Of a DNA stretch of 64,000 bases, positions 1-8,414 are shown piece by piece. The DNA lies in contig NZ_JABKDE010000002.1 of the NCBI RefSeq assembly GCF_013623835.1, positions 248,001-312,000 on the forward strand, given 5' to 3'. Source of the DNA: Brevibacterium oceani. GTDB taxonomy: Bacteria > Actinomycetota > Actinomycetes > Actinomycetales > Brevibacteriaceae. The number at the start of each line of letters is the position of its first letter. The first letter of the stretch is position 1. Under the pieces are notes generated by a model that saw only the letters and a list, made by a program, of their open reading frames with translations, ran no database searches and had not been told where the DNA came from. The position numbers and the translations under genes were made by a program.

Positions 1-171
1 ACCACCGAGGCGGCCCGCACCGCCGGTCTGCAGGCCGGCAGGCTCGTGTCCCTGGCCTGCGGCGAGCTCGGCGGCGGAGGCGGCGGCAAGCCCGACCTCG
101 CCCAAGGCGGCGGCAGCGACCCAGCCGCGATCCCGGCCGCCATCTCGGCCGTCAAGGCGGCTATCCAGTGA
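1..171 (+). CDS. alaS: Alanyl-tRNA synthetase, C-terminal end (partial)
   Basis: The window opens inside a reading frame of 56 codons ending in TGA at 169-171. The visible residues include a glycine run followed by KPDLAQGGG and an alanine-rich tail, which is how the C-terminal DHHA1 domain of AlaRS ends. AlaRS charges tRNA-Ala in the cytoplasm. Its stop overlaps the GTG start of ruvX by 4 nt, and alaS-ruvX-mltG-aroE is a standard actinobacterial order. The catalytic and editing domains lie outside the window, so the call rests on this tail and the context. Confidence 0.85.
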   Translation, partial: TTEAARTAGLQAGRLVSLACGELGGGGGGKPDLAQGGGSDPAAIPAAISAVKAAIQ

Positions 172-644
172 CATTCCGCCGAGGTCGTCGCTTGGGCCTC
201 GACATCGGTTCGGTGCGGATCGGGGTCGCCGCCAGCGACCCCGAAGGGATCCTCGCGACCCCGCTGACCGTCGTGCGGCGCAAGGACGAACCGGCGGCGC
301 TGCGAGAGCTGCGCGAGGTCGTCGCCGAGTACGAACCGATCGAACTCCTCGCGGGGGACCCGAAGTCCCTCGACGGGGCCGCCCGCGCGGCAGCCGCCTC
401 GGCGCTGGAATTCGCTCGCAAGGTCGCCGCGGCGACCGGCACACCCATCCGCCTCGTCGACGAACGCTTCACCACCGTCGAAGCCCACCACGCCCTCGCC
501 GCGGCCGGGAAGTCCTCCCGCCAGCGGCGAGAGATCGTCGACGCACAGGCAGCCGTCATCATCCTTCAGAACGCCCTCGAGTTCGAACACAACACCGGTG
601 TCCCCGCCGGACGTGAGATGCCCGACGAGGAGAGTGAACAATGA
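168..644 (+). CDS. ruvX: Holliday junction resolvase-like RuvX/YqgF
   Basis: 158 aa, RNase H-like fold of the YqgF family. The first conserved acid is in [12 protein letters not shown] (D12), the second motif is VDERFTT near residue 97-103, and the third is the acid in DAQAAVIIL near 126. The family acts in pre-16S rRNA 5' end maturation and has been proposed as an alternative Holliday resolvase; which applies here cannot be told. GTG start at 168 overlaps alaS (GTGA), and the end overlaps mltG (ATGA), so the three are translationally coupled. Length is normal for the family. Confidence 0.93.
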   Translation: MTFRRGRRLGLDIGSVRIGVAASDPEGILATPLTVVRRKDEPAALRELREVVAEYEPIELLAGDPKSLDGAARAAAASALEFARKVAAATGTPIRLVDERFTTVEAHHALAAAGKSSRQRREIVDAQAAVIILQNALEFEHNTGVPAGREMPDEESEQ

Positions 645-1783
645 GCCCGCTTCCCACTGAGTTCTCAGCAGACGAAGGTCTGAGCCGATCCGAGGTGAGA
701 GCGAAGAAGCGGCGGCGGATGCTGCGCCGGCGGCGGACGACGACGATCATCATCATCTGCATCCTCGTCTTCGGAATCGGCGGCTTCTTCGGCGTCAAGG
801 CCGCCGGGGGAGTCTTCGACGACCTCTTCGGTCCCAAAGGCGACTACGAGGGACAGGGCACCAACGAGGTGTCCATCGACATCGCTCCCGGCTCCTCGGC
901 CCGCACCGTGGCCAACCAGCTCGTCGAGGAGGGTGTGATCATGAACTCCGAACCCTTCCTCGACGAGGTCGAACGCCGTGAGGCGACCATCCAGGCCGGC
1001 ACGTGGACGATGCGGGAGAAGATGAGTTCGAAGGCCGCCGTCGAAGCGCTCATCAATCCCATTGCGCCTCCGCGGATCACCGTGGCCGAAGGCAAGCAGG
1101 TCGAAGAGATCAAAGCGATCATGATCGAATCCGGGATGAACGCCGACGAGGTCGACAAGGCCATCGACGACAAGACCCCGAAGGACTACGGCCTCGAGAT
1201 CGACGCCCCCAGCCTCGAAGGCTACCTCTACCCGGCGACCTACGATCTGGACAAGACGAAGACAGCAGAGGACGTCGTCCAGGAGATGGTCGACAAGACC
1301 GAGTCCGAACTCGACGAGTTGGGCATCGAGGACAAGGACGCCAACCGTATCCTCACCATCGCCAGCCTCGTGGAGAAGGAGTCCCCGGGTGATGAAGAGG
1401 TGCGCAAGAAGGTCGCTCGCGTCTTCCTCAACCGGATCTCCGATCATTCGAAGACGGGCGGACTGCTGCAGTCCGATGCGACGGTCGCCTACATCCACGG
1501 AGCCCGCTCGGACCTGACGACGACGAAGAAGGAACGCCAGTCCGATTCGCCGTACAACACGTACAAGAAGAAGGGCCTGCCTCCCGGACCCATCAACGCT
1601 CCGAGCTCCGGTGCGGTGGAAGCGGCGCTCAACCCGTCGAAGGGCGACTGGCAGTTCTTCGTCGCGACGAACCCGGACACGGGTGAGACGAAGTTCGCGA
1701 ACACGTACGACGAACACCAGAAGAACGTCGAGATCTATCGCAAGTGGCTCAAGGACCACAACGGGAACGGCGACAAGGAGTGA
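641..1783 (+). CDS. mltG: Endolytic murein transglycosylase MltG (YceG)
   Basis: 380 aa. A basic cytoplasmic segment (KKRRRMLRRRR) is followed by one membrane span at about residues 33-51, then an extracytoplasmic region. A LysM-like part (ITVAEGKQVEEI) precedes the YceG catalytic domain, with the conserved glutamate in ASLVEKES (E245) and the motif LPPGPINAPS near residue 311. MltG cleaves nascent glycan strands and acts as a terminase of peptidoglycan synthesis at the membrane. ATGA overlap with ruvX and GTGA overlap with aroE indicate one operon. Confidence 0.95.
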   Translation: MSPLPTEFSADEGLSRSEVRAKKRRRMLRRRRTTTIIIICILVFGIGGFFGVKAAGGVFDDLFGPKGDYEGQGTNEVSIDIAPGSSARTVANQLVEEGVIMNSEPFLDEVERREATIQAGTWTMREKMSSKAAVEALINPIAPPRITVAEGKQVEEIKAIMIESGMNADEVDKAIDDKTPKDYGLEIDAPSLEGYLYPATYDLDKTKTAEDVVQEMVDKTESELDELGIEDKDANRILTIASLVEKESPGDEEVRKKVARVFLNRISDHSKTGGLLQSDATVAYIHGARSDLTTTKKERQSDSPYNTYKKKGLPPGPINAPSSGAVEAALNPSKGDWQFFVATNPDTGETKFANTYDEHQKNVEIYRKWLKDHNGNGDKE

Positions 1784-2697
1784 GGATCCTCGCCGCTGTG
1801 CTCGGGCGGCCCATCGACCATTCGAAGTCGCCCTTGCTCCACCGTGCCGCCTTCGCCGCGCTGGGCCTGACGACGAGCGAATACGGTCGCGTCGACCTCG
1901 GTGCCGATGAGCTCGAGGACTTCCTCGACTCGCACCCTGACGAGACCGGGTTCTCGCTGACCATGCCGCTCAAGGACCGCCTCGTGAAGCTGGCCGCAGA
2001 ACGCGGTTGGACGATCGACGACACCGCCGCGCTGACCGGTGCAGGCAACACCGTCGTGCGCTCGGGTGAGCAGATTCAGGTGGCGAACACAGATGTGCGC
2101 GGCATCGTCGGCGCGATCGCCCCGCACCTGAGCGTCGCCGAGCGGGAGGGAACCCGCGGTGCGGGAGCCGGACGGGCGACGATCCTCGGTGCTGGTGCGA
2201 CCGCCGCCTCGGCGCTCGTGGCCTGCCGGGACCTCGGCATCACCGAGGTCGAATTCCTCGTCCGCAGTCCCGACCGGGCCCGGCGGGTGGTCGAACTCGC
2301 CGAACAGATCGGGCTGTCCGCCTCCCTCGCCCCGCTCGAGCGGATCGGCCCCTCGGCGATCGTCATCTCCACCCTTCCCGCCGAGGCGGCCCCGCACCTC
2401 GAGTGGGACGCGTCCTTCACCGCCGGCGACGTGCCCAGCGGCGATGTGCACAGCGGCGTCGCCCTCGACGTCGCGTACGCCGAAGCCTCTTCCTTCCTCG
2501 CCGCCGCAGCCGCACACGGACTGCTGCCCGTCGACGGGACCGCGATGCTCGTCGAACAGGCCGTTGCCCAATCCGAGATGTTCGTCGGGGCGGCTGCGAT
2601 GCCGTTCGACCTGCCGACCGGGCAGGAGCTGCGGGACCGGATCTCTGCGGCCATGTACTCCGCGCTGCGGGACACCGCGGCCGCCTCCCGGGACTGA
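1780..2697 (+). CDS. aroE: Shikimate dehydrogenase (NADP+)
   Basis: 305 aa from GTG at 1780, chosen because MRILAAVLGRPIDHSKSPLLH starts there with a GTGA overlap on mltG; an upstream in-frame GTG at 1744 would only add a shadow of mltG. Reduces 3-dehydroshikimate to shikimate. Visible are the substrate-binding S-K-S (residues 15-17), the catalytic lysine in TMPLKD, GNT and NTD motifs of the active site, and the dinucleotide-binding loop ILGAGATAASAL. The C-terminal helix includes VEQAVAQSEMF. aroC, aroK and aroB follow within 3 kb. Confidence 0.95.
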   Translation: MRILAAVLGRPIDHSKSPLLHRAAFAALGLTTSEYGRVDLGADELEDFLDSHPDETGFSLTMPLKDRLVKLAAERGWTIDDTAALTGAGNTVVRSGEQIQVANTDVRGIVGAIAPHLSVAEREGTRGAGAGRATILGAGATAASALVACRDLGITEVEFLVRSPDRARRVVELAEQIGLSASLAPLERIGPSAIVISTLPAEAAPHLEWDASFTAGDVPSGDVHSGVALDVAYAEASSFLAAAAAHGLLPVDGTAMLVEQAVAQSEMFVGAAAMPFDLPTGQELRDRISAAMYSALRDTAAASRD

Positions 2698-2712
2698 GCC
2701 GAGGCAGAGACT

Positions 2713-3492
2713 GTGGACGCCGGGGTGCTGCACGCAATGGTCATCGGTCTCACGGTGCTCATCGCCCTCGCCGTGGGACTGGTGCTTTCCAGAACCACCC
2801 GATTCTGGCTCAACGACGAATCCCAGCTCGAACAGCTGGAGAGGTCCACGATCTCCCGGGCCTGGGTGCCCGTGCTCGCGGGCCTCGTCCTCGCCGCCGT
2901 CGCTGCGTGGGCTTTCCCGCTCCACCAGATCGTCGCCGGAGACGGCGGGTGGAGCGCCTACGCACCGCTGAGCGGGACCACATTCATCCCGCCGCAGCCG
3001 AACTCGGCCGACCGGATCGGCACCGCCTGCTTCCTCGGACTCGTCGCCGGAACCACCCCGTTCCTCTTCACCACCGACATCCTCGTGCGCCGACTGCCCG
3101 ACCGGATCACGCTCCCGACCACCCTCCTCGGACTCGCCGTGATCATCATCGGCTCCACCCTCGGCGCCTCCCACATGTGGTTCACGGCTTTCTTCTCCGG
3201 CACCATCGTCCTCATCGCCTTCGGACTCCTCCACCTGCTCGGCCGACTGCTGCGAAAGAAGACGATGGGTCTGGGAGACGTGAAGCTGTCCTTCATCGTC
3301 TTCGCCGCTGCCGGACTCTTCGACCCGTGGGCACCGGCCGTGGTGTTCGTGGCGATGATGCTCATCGCCGGTGTCTGGGCACTGCTCGGAGTACTCCGCG
3401 CCCGCCGCCTGCGCGGGGTGACGATCGCTTTCGGGCCCGCGATGCTATCCGGAATGTGGCTCGGGTCGGTGACCGCCCCATTCGTTTTGTAG
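2713..3492 (+). CDS. A24-family prepilin peptidase-like membrane protein
   Basis: 259 aa, GTG start. Polytopic, with roughly seven hydrophobic segments. The two catalytic aspartates of the type IV leader peptidase fold are present: D122 in [16 protein letters not shown], and D189 in the GxGD motif MGLGDVKL. There is no N-terminal zinc/methylase domain, so it is the short peptidase-only form. It may process prepilin-like signal peptides, but no pilin gene lies in the window. It sits 15 nt after aroE and just before the aroC promoter, a position common in Micrococcales shikimate clusters. The substrate is unknown. Confidence 0.85.
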   Translation: MDAGVLHAMVIGLTVLIALAVGLVLSRTTRFWLNDESQLEQLERSTISRAWVPVLAGLVLAAVAAWAFPLHQIVAGDGGWSAYAPLSGTTFIPPQPNSADRIGTACFLGLVAGTTPFLFTTDILVRRLPDRITLPTTLLGLAVIIIGSTLGASHMWFTAFFSGTIVLIAFGLLHLLGRLLRKKTMGLGDVKLSFIVFAAAGLFDPWAPAVVFVAMMLIAGVWALLGVLRARRLRGVTIAFGPAMLSGMWLGSVTAPFVL

Positions 3493-3502
3493 AATCGGTG
3501 GA
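3490..3502 (+). promoter_or_regulatory. Putative leaderless promoter -10 box of aroC
   Basis: TAGAAT at 3490-3495 is followed by 7 nt and then the aroC ATG at 3503. That spacing places the expected transcription start on the start codon. There is no Shine-Dalgarno sequence in the gap. The box lies within and just past the end of the A24 peptidase gene. Confidence 0.7.
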
Positions 3503-4702
3503 ATGTTGAGATGGCTGACTGCAGGCGAATCCCACGGCGAGGCGCTGACCGGGATCATTGAAGGGCTTCCCGCCCATGTACCGATCACCAGGGACGATAT
3601 TCGAGCGAGCCTGGCCAGGCGTCGACTCGGCTACGGCCGCGGCGCGCGAATGAAGTTCGAAGCCGACGAGGTGCGCCTCCTCGGCGGCGTCCGCCACGGC
3701 ACAACGCTCGGCTCACCCGTGGCCATCGAGGTCGGCAACACCGAATGGCCCAAATGGGAGACCGTGATGAGCGCGGACCCCATCGACGAATCCGAGCTCG
3801 AGGGCCTCGCCCGCAACGCTCCGCTGACGCGGCCCCGTCCCGGACACGCCGACGTCGTCGGCATGCAGAAGTACGCCTTCGACGAGGCCCGTCCCGTGCT
3901 CGAACGCGCCTCGGCCCGGGAGACCGCGATGCGGGTCGCCCTGGGCACCGTGGCTGCGAAGTTCCTCGGCGAACTCGGCATCACGCTCGTCGCCCACACC
4001 GTGGCCATCGGCACGGCCGAACACGCCGCCGATGCCGCACCCGACCTGCCGACCGCCGCCGACGTCGACGCCCTCGACGCCGATCCCGTGCGCTGCTTCG
4101 ACGCCGAGCTCTCGGCCGCAATGGTCGCCGAGATCGACGCGGCGAAGAAGGCCGGGGACACCCTCGGCGGAGTCGTCGAGGTCCTCGCCTACGATCTGCC
4201 GCCGGGACTCGGGTCCCACGTGCACTGGGACCGGCGTCTCGACTCCCGCCTCGCCGGCGCCCTCATGGGCATCCAGGCCATCAAGGGCGTCGAGGTCGGA
4301 GACGGCTTCCTCACCACGAAACGACCGGGTTCGCAGGCGCATGACGAACTCGAGGTCGGCCCCGACGGATTCCGCCGCACCAGCAACCGCGCAGGCGGGA
4401 CCGAAGGCGGTATGTCCACGGGCGGTCCGCTGCGGGTGCGCGCCGGGATGAAGCCCATCGCCACGGTGCCCCGTGCGCTGTCCACCGTCGACGTCACCAC
4501 CGGCGAGGCGGCGAAGGCCAACCACCAGCGCTCCGACGTGTGCGCGGTCCCGGCATCCGGCGTCGTCGCCGAGGCGATGGTCGCCCTCGTCCTCGCCGAG
4601 GCCGTCGTCGAGAAGTTCGGCGGAGACTCGGTGGCCGAGACGAAGCGGAACCTGGACGCCTACGTCGCGGCCATTCCGGAGAACCTCCGCATCGGACGAT
4701 GA
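3503..4702 (+). CDS. aroC: Chorismate synthase
   Basis: 399 aa. Converts 5-enolpyruvylshikimate 3-phosphate to chorismate, using reduced FMN. Family signatures are intact: [17 protein letters not shown] at the N-terminus, RPGHAD near residue 112-117, [10 protein letters not shown], and [15 protein letters not shown] in the FMN/substrate region. Length is normal for the bifunctional-like actinobacterial form. The start ATG at 3503 directly follows a leaderless-type -10 box, so aroC can be transcribed apart from aroE. Its stop overlaps the aroK ATG by 4 nt (ATGA). Product feeds trpE at 31.7 kb. Confidence 0.97.
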   Translation: MLRWLTAGESHGEALTGIIEGLPAHVPITRDDIRASLARRRLGYGRGARMKFEADEVRLLGGVRHGTTLGSPVAIEVGNTEWPKWETVMSADPIDESELEGLARNAPLTRPRPGHADVVGMQKYAFDEARPVLERASARETAMRVALGTVAAKFLGELGITLVAHTVAIGTAEHAADAAPDLPTAADVDALDADPVRCFDAELSAAMVAEIDAAKKAGDTLGGVVEVLAYDLPPGLGSHVHWDRRLDSRLAGALMGIQAIKGVEVGDGFLTTKRPGSQAHDELEVGPDGFRRTSNRAGGTEGGMSTGGPLRVRAGMKPIATVPRALSTVDVTTGEAAKANHQRSDVCAVPASGVVAEAMVALVLAEAVVEKFGGDSVAETKRNLDAYVAAIPENLRIGR

Positions 4703-5337
4703 ACGAGACCCCGATCCCGAAACCGGTTCCGCCCCTGGAACCGGTTCCCGCCGCGCTCTCACGCATCGTGCTCTCCGGTCCTCCCGCCGCAGGGAAGTCG
4801 ACCATCGGGCGGCTGCTCGCCGACCGCTTGGGCCTGCCGCTGATCGACACCGACGCGAACATCGTCGAACAGTACGGAGTCATCGCGGAACTGTTCGTCG
4901 AACGCGGGGAGGACCATTTCCGACGCATCGAACGCGAAGTCGTGCGCAAGGCACTGCGCCGCCTGCTCGATCGGCCGGGCATCGTGTCCCTGGGCGGGGG
5001 AGCGATCCTCAACCCCGGCACCCGCGCCCAGCTCAAGCACCCGGCGATCAAGGTCGTCCACATCGACATCGACGTCGACACCGTCGCGCAGCGGATCAAC
5101 GCCCCGCACCGGCCGCTGCTGCGGGGTGCCGGCTCCGCCGTGGAGAACTGGATGGCGCTGGTTGCCGAACGCGAACCGCTCTACGAACAGGTCGCGACCT
5201 TCCGCGTCCAGGCCTCGAACTCACCGCCGTCGACCGTGGTCAACCGCGTCGTCGACGTCCTCACCGGTCTGCGGCGGGCCGAGGAGTACGCGAAGTACGC
5301 CCACCTCGACGAGGGCGAGCCCGGCACTCGGCTGTGA
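4699..5337 (+). CDS. aroK: Shikimate kinase
   Basis: 212 aa from ATG 4699 (MNETPIPKP), selected because of the ATGA overlap with aroC; the longer frame upstream is antisense-like noise inside aroC. ATP-dependent phosphorylation of shikimate. Walker [10 protein letters not shown] is at residues 27-35, the shikimate-binding acids are in LIDTDANI (D50, D52), SLGGGAIL supplies the glycine-rich loop, and HRPLLRG the lid arginine. A proline-rich N-terminal extension of about 20 residues and a short C-terminal tail make it longer than the usual 170-180 aa. Confidence 0.95.
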   Translation: MNETPIPKPVPPLEPVPAALSRIVLSGPPAAGKSTIGRLLADRLGLPLIDTDANIVEQYGVIAELFVERGEDHFRRIEREVVRKALRRLLDRPGIVSLGGGAILNPGTRAQLKHPAIKVVHIDIDVDTVAQRINAPHRPLLRGAGSAVENWMALVAEREPLYEQVATFRVQASNSPPSTVVNRVVDVLTGLRRAEEYAKYAHLDEGEPGTRL

Positions 5338-5466
5338 GACGGCTCCGCCCATGGTCGGCAGGCGTTTCGCCGCCGCCGGACCTGCAGGACTAGGCTGGGC
5401 CGGGGCAGCGCCTCGCCTCGGCGAGACCCGCTCGAACACACGCGCAACGATCAGGAAGACGGACGA
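5338..5466 (+). promoter_or_regulatory. aroK-aroB intergenic region with possible promoter
   Basis: A 129-nt gap inside the aro cluster. It contains a TAGGCT box at 5391-5396 that resembles the -10 boxes elsewhere in this window, then a small hairpin (CTCGC/GCGAG around 5412-5425). No recognisable -35 element and no coding potential. An own promoter for aroB is plausible but weakly supported. Confidence 0.3.
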
Positions 5467-6582
5467 ATGAGCACCACACGCATCGATGTCGACGCCGGCG
5501 GGACCTACCCGGTCCTCGTCGGACAGGGACTGCTGGGCGAACTGCCCGAACTGCTCGGCAACCGGGTGGAGAAGGTCCTCGTCATCCACCCACGGGCTCT
5601 GCGCACCACCGGCGAGACCGTCCGCGACGACCTCGCGGCGACCGGACTCGAGGCCGTGGCCGCGGAGATCCCCGACGCCGAAGAGGCCAAACACATCCAG
5701 GTCGCCGCCTTCTGCTGGCAGGTGCTCGGACAGTCCGACTTCACCCGCACCGATGCCATCGTCACCGTCGGCGGAGGAGCAGTGAGCGACCTCGGCGGTT
5801 TCGTCGCCGCCACCTGGCTGCGCGGCATCCGCGTCATCCACATCCCCACTACGGTCCTCGGCATGGTCGACGCCGCCGTGGGCGGAAAGACCGGCATCAA
5901 CACCGCCGAGGGCAAGAACCTCGTCGGCTCCTTCCACGCCCCGGCCGGTGTCCTCGTCGACCTCGACACGCTCGCGACCCTGCCGGAGAACGAACTCTTC
6001 ACCGGCCTCGCCGAGGTGGTCAAGACCGGCTTCATCGCCGACCCTGCCATCCTCGACCTCGTCTCCGCCCATTCGAAGGAGGAGATCGGCGACGTCGGCG
6101 GGCCCGTCCTGCGCGAACTCATCGAACGCTCCATCCGCGTCAAGGCCGATGTCGTCTCCGACGACTTCGAGGAGTCCGGGCGACGAGAGATCCTCAACTA
6201 CGGGCACACGCTGGCCCACGCGATCGAACACAAGGAGCGCTACCAGTGGCGCCACGGAGCCGCGGTGTCCGTGGGAATGGTCTTCGCCGCCGAGGTCGCC
6301 TCGATGGTCAAGAGCCTCCCGTACGAGACCGTCGACCTCCACCGCGAGCTGCTGAGCAAGCTCGGCCTGCCCACCGGATACCGCTCCGATGTGTGGCCGC
6401 AGCTGCTGGACACGATGAAACGGGACAAGAAGGCCCGCGGAGCGATGCTGCGGATGGTGCTGCTGTCCGACATCGGCGAACCCTCGACCGTCGAGATCCC
6501 CGACGCCTCGATCCTCCACACCGCCTACCAGGAGATCGGCGAGACGTCACCGACAGTGCCGCTGCACACCGAACTCGGCTGA
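5467..6582 (+). CDS. aroB: 3-dehydroquinate synthase
   Basis: 371 aa. Converts DAHP to 3-dehydroquinate, the second step of the shikimate pathway, using NAD+ and a divalent metal. The NAD-binding stretch VGGGAVSDLGGFVAATWLRG, the IPTTVLGMVDAAVGGKTGIN segment, and the metal ligands in FTGLAEVVKTG, NYGHTLAHAIEH and RHGAAVSVGM are all present. The nearest upstream gene is 129 nt away, unlike the overlapping aroC-aroK pair, so a separate promoter is possible. No aroQ/aroD was seen downstream; efp follows. Confidence 0.97.
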   Translation: MSTTRIDVDAGGTYPVLVGQGLLGELPELLGNRVEKVLVIHPRALRTTGETVRDDLAATGLEAVAAEIPDAEEAKHIQVAAFCWQVLGQSDFTRTDAIVTVGGGAVSDLGGFVAATWLRGIRVIHIPTTVLGMVDAAVGGKTGINTAEGKNLVGSFHAPAGVLVDLDTLATLPENELFTGLAEVVKTGFIADPAILDLVSAHSKEEIGDVGGPVLRELIERSIRVKADVVSDDFEESGRREILNYGHTLAHAIEHKERYQWRHGAAVSVGMVFAAEVASMVKSLPYETVDLHRELLSKLGLPTGYRSDVWPQLLDTMKRDKKARGAMLRMVLLSDIGEPSTVEIPDASILHTAYQEIGETSPTVPLHTELG

Positions 6583-6640
6583 GGCAGCACTCGACACGCC
6601 GACACAGCACCCAACATGCTGACACAGCACTCGACACGTG
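6581..6640 (+). repeat. Three imperfect 20-nt direct repeats upstream of efp
   Basis: Copies occupy 6581-6600, 6601-6620 and 6621-6640. The shared core is CAGCAC followed by CGACACG-like sequence: copies 1 and 3 match at 16 of 20 positions, and copies 2 and 3 share their first 10 bases. The array begins on the aroB stop codon and ends 28 nt before the candidate efp -10 box (6668-6673). Confidence 0.6.
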
Positions 6641-6667
6641 CGGATGCACGGCGCTGGGCGGGCTTGC

Positions 6668-6760
6668 TAGAATCGTCCAGGAATGAGTCTCGCCTGCCCT
6701 CCTGCAGGGCGGCGGAGATGCCTGACCAATCGGCGATCATCGATCGGTGATCCGTTATGA
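6668..6760 (+). promoter_or_regulatory. Putative efp promoter and leader with 25-codon upstream ORF
   Basis: TAGAAT at 6668-6673 is a good -10 box for this genome. A start at about 6680 gives a leader of roughly 100 nt. The leader carries an ATG at 6683 opening a 25-codon frame that stops at 6758-6760, and a short GCCCT/AGGGC hairpin inside it. Whether the frame is translated is unknown. efp itself starts at 6780 behind AGAAGGA. Confidence 0.4.
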
Positions 6761-6779
6761 CGCGAAGAAGGACGAATTA

Positions 6780-7340
6780 GTGGCGACAACCAACGACCTG
6801 AAGAACGGCCTTGTGCTCAACATCGACAACCAGCTGTGGCAGGTGCTCGAGTTCCAGCACGTCAAGCCCGGCAAGGGGCCGGCGTTCGTCCGCACCAAGA
6901 TGAAGAACGTCACCTCCGGCAAGATCATCGACAAGACCTTCAACGCCGGCACGAAGGTCGAGACGGCCAACGTCGACCGCCGCGACATGCAGTACCTCTA
7001 CCATGACGGCACCGACTACGTGTTCATGGACTCGAAGGACTACGACCAGGTCAACATCTCCGCCGAGCTCGTCGGCGACGCCGCGAACTACATGCTCGAG
7101 AACCAGGACCTGCAGATCTCCTTCCATGAGGGCACCCCGCTGTCCGTGGAGCTGCCGCCCTCGGTCGAACTGACCATCACCCATACCGAACCCGGCCTCC
7201 AGGGCGACCGCTCGACCGGCGGATCGAAGCCCGCTACGCTCGAGACCGGCTACGAGATCCAGGTGCCGCTGTTCCTCGAAGAGGGCACCAAGGTCAAGGT
7301 CGACACCCGCAGCGGCGACTACCTCGGACGCGTCAAGTAA
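6780..7340 (+). CDS. efp: Translation elongation factor P
   Basis: 186 aa from GTG 6780 ([10 protein letters not shown]), preceded by AGAAGGA at a suitable distance; the frame stays open 11 codons further up to a GTG at 6747, but homologues begin at ATTND. EF-P relieves ribosome stalling at polyproline. It has the KOW-like N-terminal domain with loop KPGKGPAF, where K32 is the tip residue that other bacteria modify, followed by two OB domains ending in GDYLGRVK. No modification enzyme (epmA, ymfI) is nearby; actinobacterial EF-P with this loop is known to work unmodified. nusB follows without a gap. Confidence 0.96.
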   Translation: MATTNDLKNGLVLNIDNQLWQVLEFQHVKPGKGPAFVRTKMKNVTSGKIIDKTFNAGTKVETANVDRRDMQYLYHDGTDYVFMDSKDYDQVNISAELVGDAANYMLENQDLQISFHEGTPLSVELPPSVELTITHTEPGLQGDRSTGGSKPATLETGYEIQVPLFLEEGTKVKVDTRSGDYLGRVK

Positions 7341-7751
7341 GTGGCCTCGGCACGCACACGAGCCCGTCGCCGGGCTCTCGAGCTGCTCTTCGAAGCCGGG
7401 CAGCGACGACTCGCGATCGACGAGCTCGTCACCATGCGGTCGAACGATCCCGACTACCCCATGAAGGAATACGCGGTCGAGATCGTCACGGGCATCACCG
7501 AGAAGCAGGAGGAGATCGACGAGATCATCTCCACCTACGCGCAAGGCTGGACGCTCGACCGGATGCCGGCCGTCGACCGGTCCCTGCTCGAGATCGGCAC
7601 GTGGGAGATCCTGTTCAACGACGAGGTGCCCGACAAGGTCGCCATCGACGAGGCGGTCTCGCTGGCCCGACAATTCTCCACCGATGACTCACCCGGGTTC
7701 GTCTCGGGCCTGCTCTCACGCATCCTCGACGTCAAGCCGACGCTCATCTGA
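7341..7751 (+). CDS. nusB: Transcription antitermination factor NusB
   Basis: 136 aa, GTG start immediately after the efp stop. All-helical RNA-binding protein that joins NusE (S10) on boxA of rRNA operons. The N-terminal ARTRARRRALELLFEAGQR is the arginine-rich boxA-binding helix, and the conserved C-terminal segment VPDKVAIDEAVSLARQFSTDDSPGFVSGLL is present. efp-nusB is a conserved pair. A terminator-like hairpin follows 4 nt after the stop, separating it from the pyr operon. Confidence 0.96.
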   Translation: MASARTRARRRALELLFEAGQRRLAIDELVTMRSNDPDYPMKEYAVEIVTGITEKQEEIDEIISTYAQGWTLDRMPAVDRSLLEIGTWEILFNDEVPDKVAIDEAVSLARQFSTDDSPGFVSGLLSRILDVKPTLI

Positions 7752-7755
7752 CGCC

Positions 7756-7780
7756 GGCGGGTCCGCACTCCGGACCCGCC
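7756..7780 (+). terminator. Hairpin terminator after nusB
   Basis: A perfect 10-bp stem (GGCGGGTCCG / CGGACCCGCC) with a 5-nt loop begins 4 nt after the nusB stop. No T tract follows, as is usual for actinobacterial intrinsic-type terminators. Confidence 0.7.
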
Positions 7781-7804
7781 TGCGAGAGCGCCTCGCACGA
7801 GGTC

Positions 7805-7862
7805 TACAATCGAATCGAACCACTCCTTTAACCACCGTCCGGAGAGGCGGAGAAGGGGAACC
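7805..7862 (+). promoter_or_regulatory. pyr operon promoter and PyrR-binding mRNA leader
   Basis: TACAAT at 7805-7810 is a -10 candidate, giving a leader of about 45 nt. At 7837-7848 the leader reads GTCCGGAGAGGC, which fits the PyrR binding-loop consensus RUCCNGNGAGGY exactly. Flanking CCG/CGG (7835-7837 and 7848-7850) and CCTT/AAGG (7825-7828 and 7853-7856) can pair, and the outer pairing covers the pyrR Shine-Dalgarno sequence (GAAGGGG). This predicts UMP-dependent translational repression by PyrR, as known for Mycobacterium smegmatis, not the Bacillus attenuator mechanism. Confidence 0.75.
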
Positions 7863-8414
7863 ATGACACAGCGAACAGTGCTGGACGCAGCTGATGTCTC
7901 ACGGGCGGTCACCCGCATCGCCCACGAGATCATCGAGTCCAACAAAGGCAGCGAGGACATCGTCCTGCTCGGGATTCCGCGCCGCGGAGTCCCGCTGGCC
8001 CACCGGCTCGCCGAGGCGATCGCGGCGATCGAAGGCAGCCCTGCCTCCGCCGGCGAACTGGCCGGAAGCCTCGACATCACCATGTACCGCGACGATCTGC
8101 GTGGCGGCTCCTACCGGGCACCCGAGCCCACCTCGATCCCCGCCGCGGGCATCGACGCGAAGACCGTCGTCCTCGTCGACGATGTGCTCTTCTCTGGCCG
8201 CACCATCCGCGCGGCGCTCGATGCCCTGGCCGATCTCGGCCGGCCCTCGAAGGTGAGACTCGCGGTCCTCGTCGACCGCGGCCACCGCGACCTGCCGATC
8301 CGGGCCGATCACGTCGGCAAGAACCTCCCGACGTCCAGCAGCGAACGCGTCAACGTCTCTTTGTCCGAGATCGACGGAACCGATGCCGTGACCATCTCGG
8401 GAGGTCGCGAATGA
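7863..8414 (+). CDS. pyrR: PyrR: pyr operon regulator / uracil phosphoribosyltransferase
   Basis: 183 aa. The type I phosphoribosyltransferase PRPP motif [21 protein letters not shown] is intact, and the protein spans the usual PyrR length. PyrR binds UMP/UTP and a specific mRNA loop to shut down pyrimidine synthesis, and has side activity as uracil phosphoribosyltransferase. The matching RNA loop lies just before its own start codon, so autoregulation of the whole operon is expected. Its stop overlaps the pyrB ATG (ATGA). First gene of pyrR-B-C-x-carA-carB-pyrF. Confidence 0.96.
   Translation: MTQRTVLDAADVSRAVTRIAHEIIESNKGSEDIVLLGIPRRGVPLAHRLAEAIAAIEGSPASAGELAGSLDITMYRDDLRGGSYRAPEPTSIPAAGIDAKTVVLVDDVLFSGRTIRAALDALADLGRPSKVRLAVLVDRGHRDLPIRADHVGKNLPTSSSERVNVSLSEIDGTDAVTISGGRE

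Noticed and set aside
1735-3234. Long minus-strand open frame (499 codons)
   Set aside because: It covers aroE and the A24 peptidase in antisense, and its product is low-complexity Gly/Glu/Arg-rich, a G+C-rich shadow.
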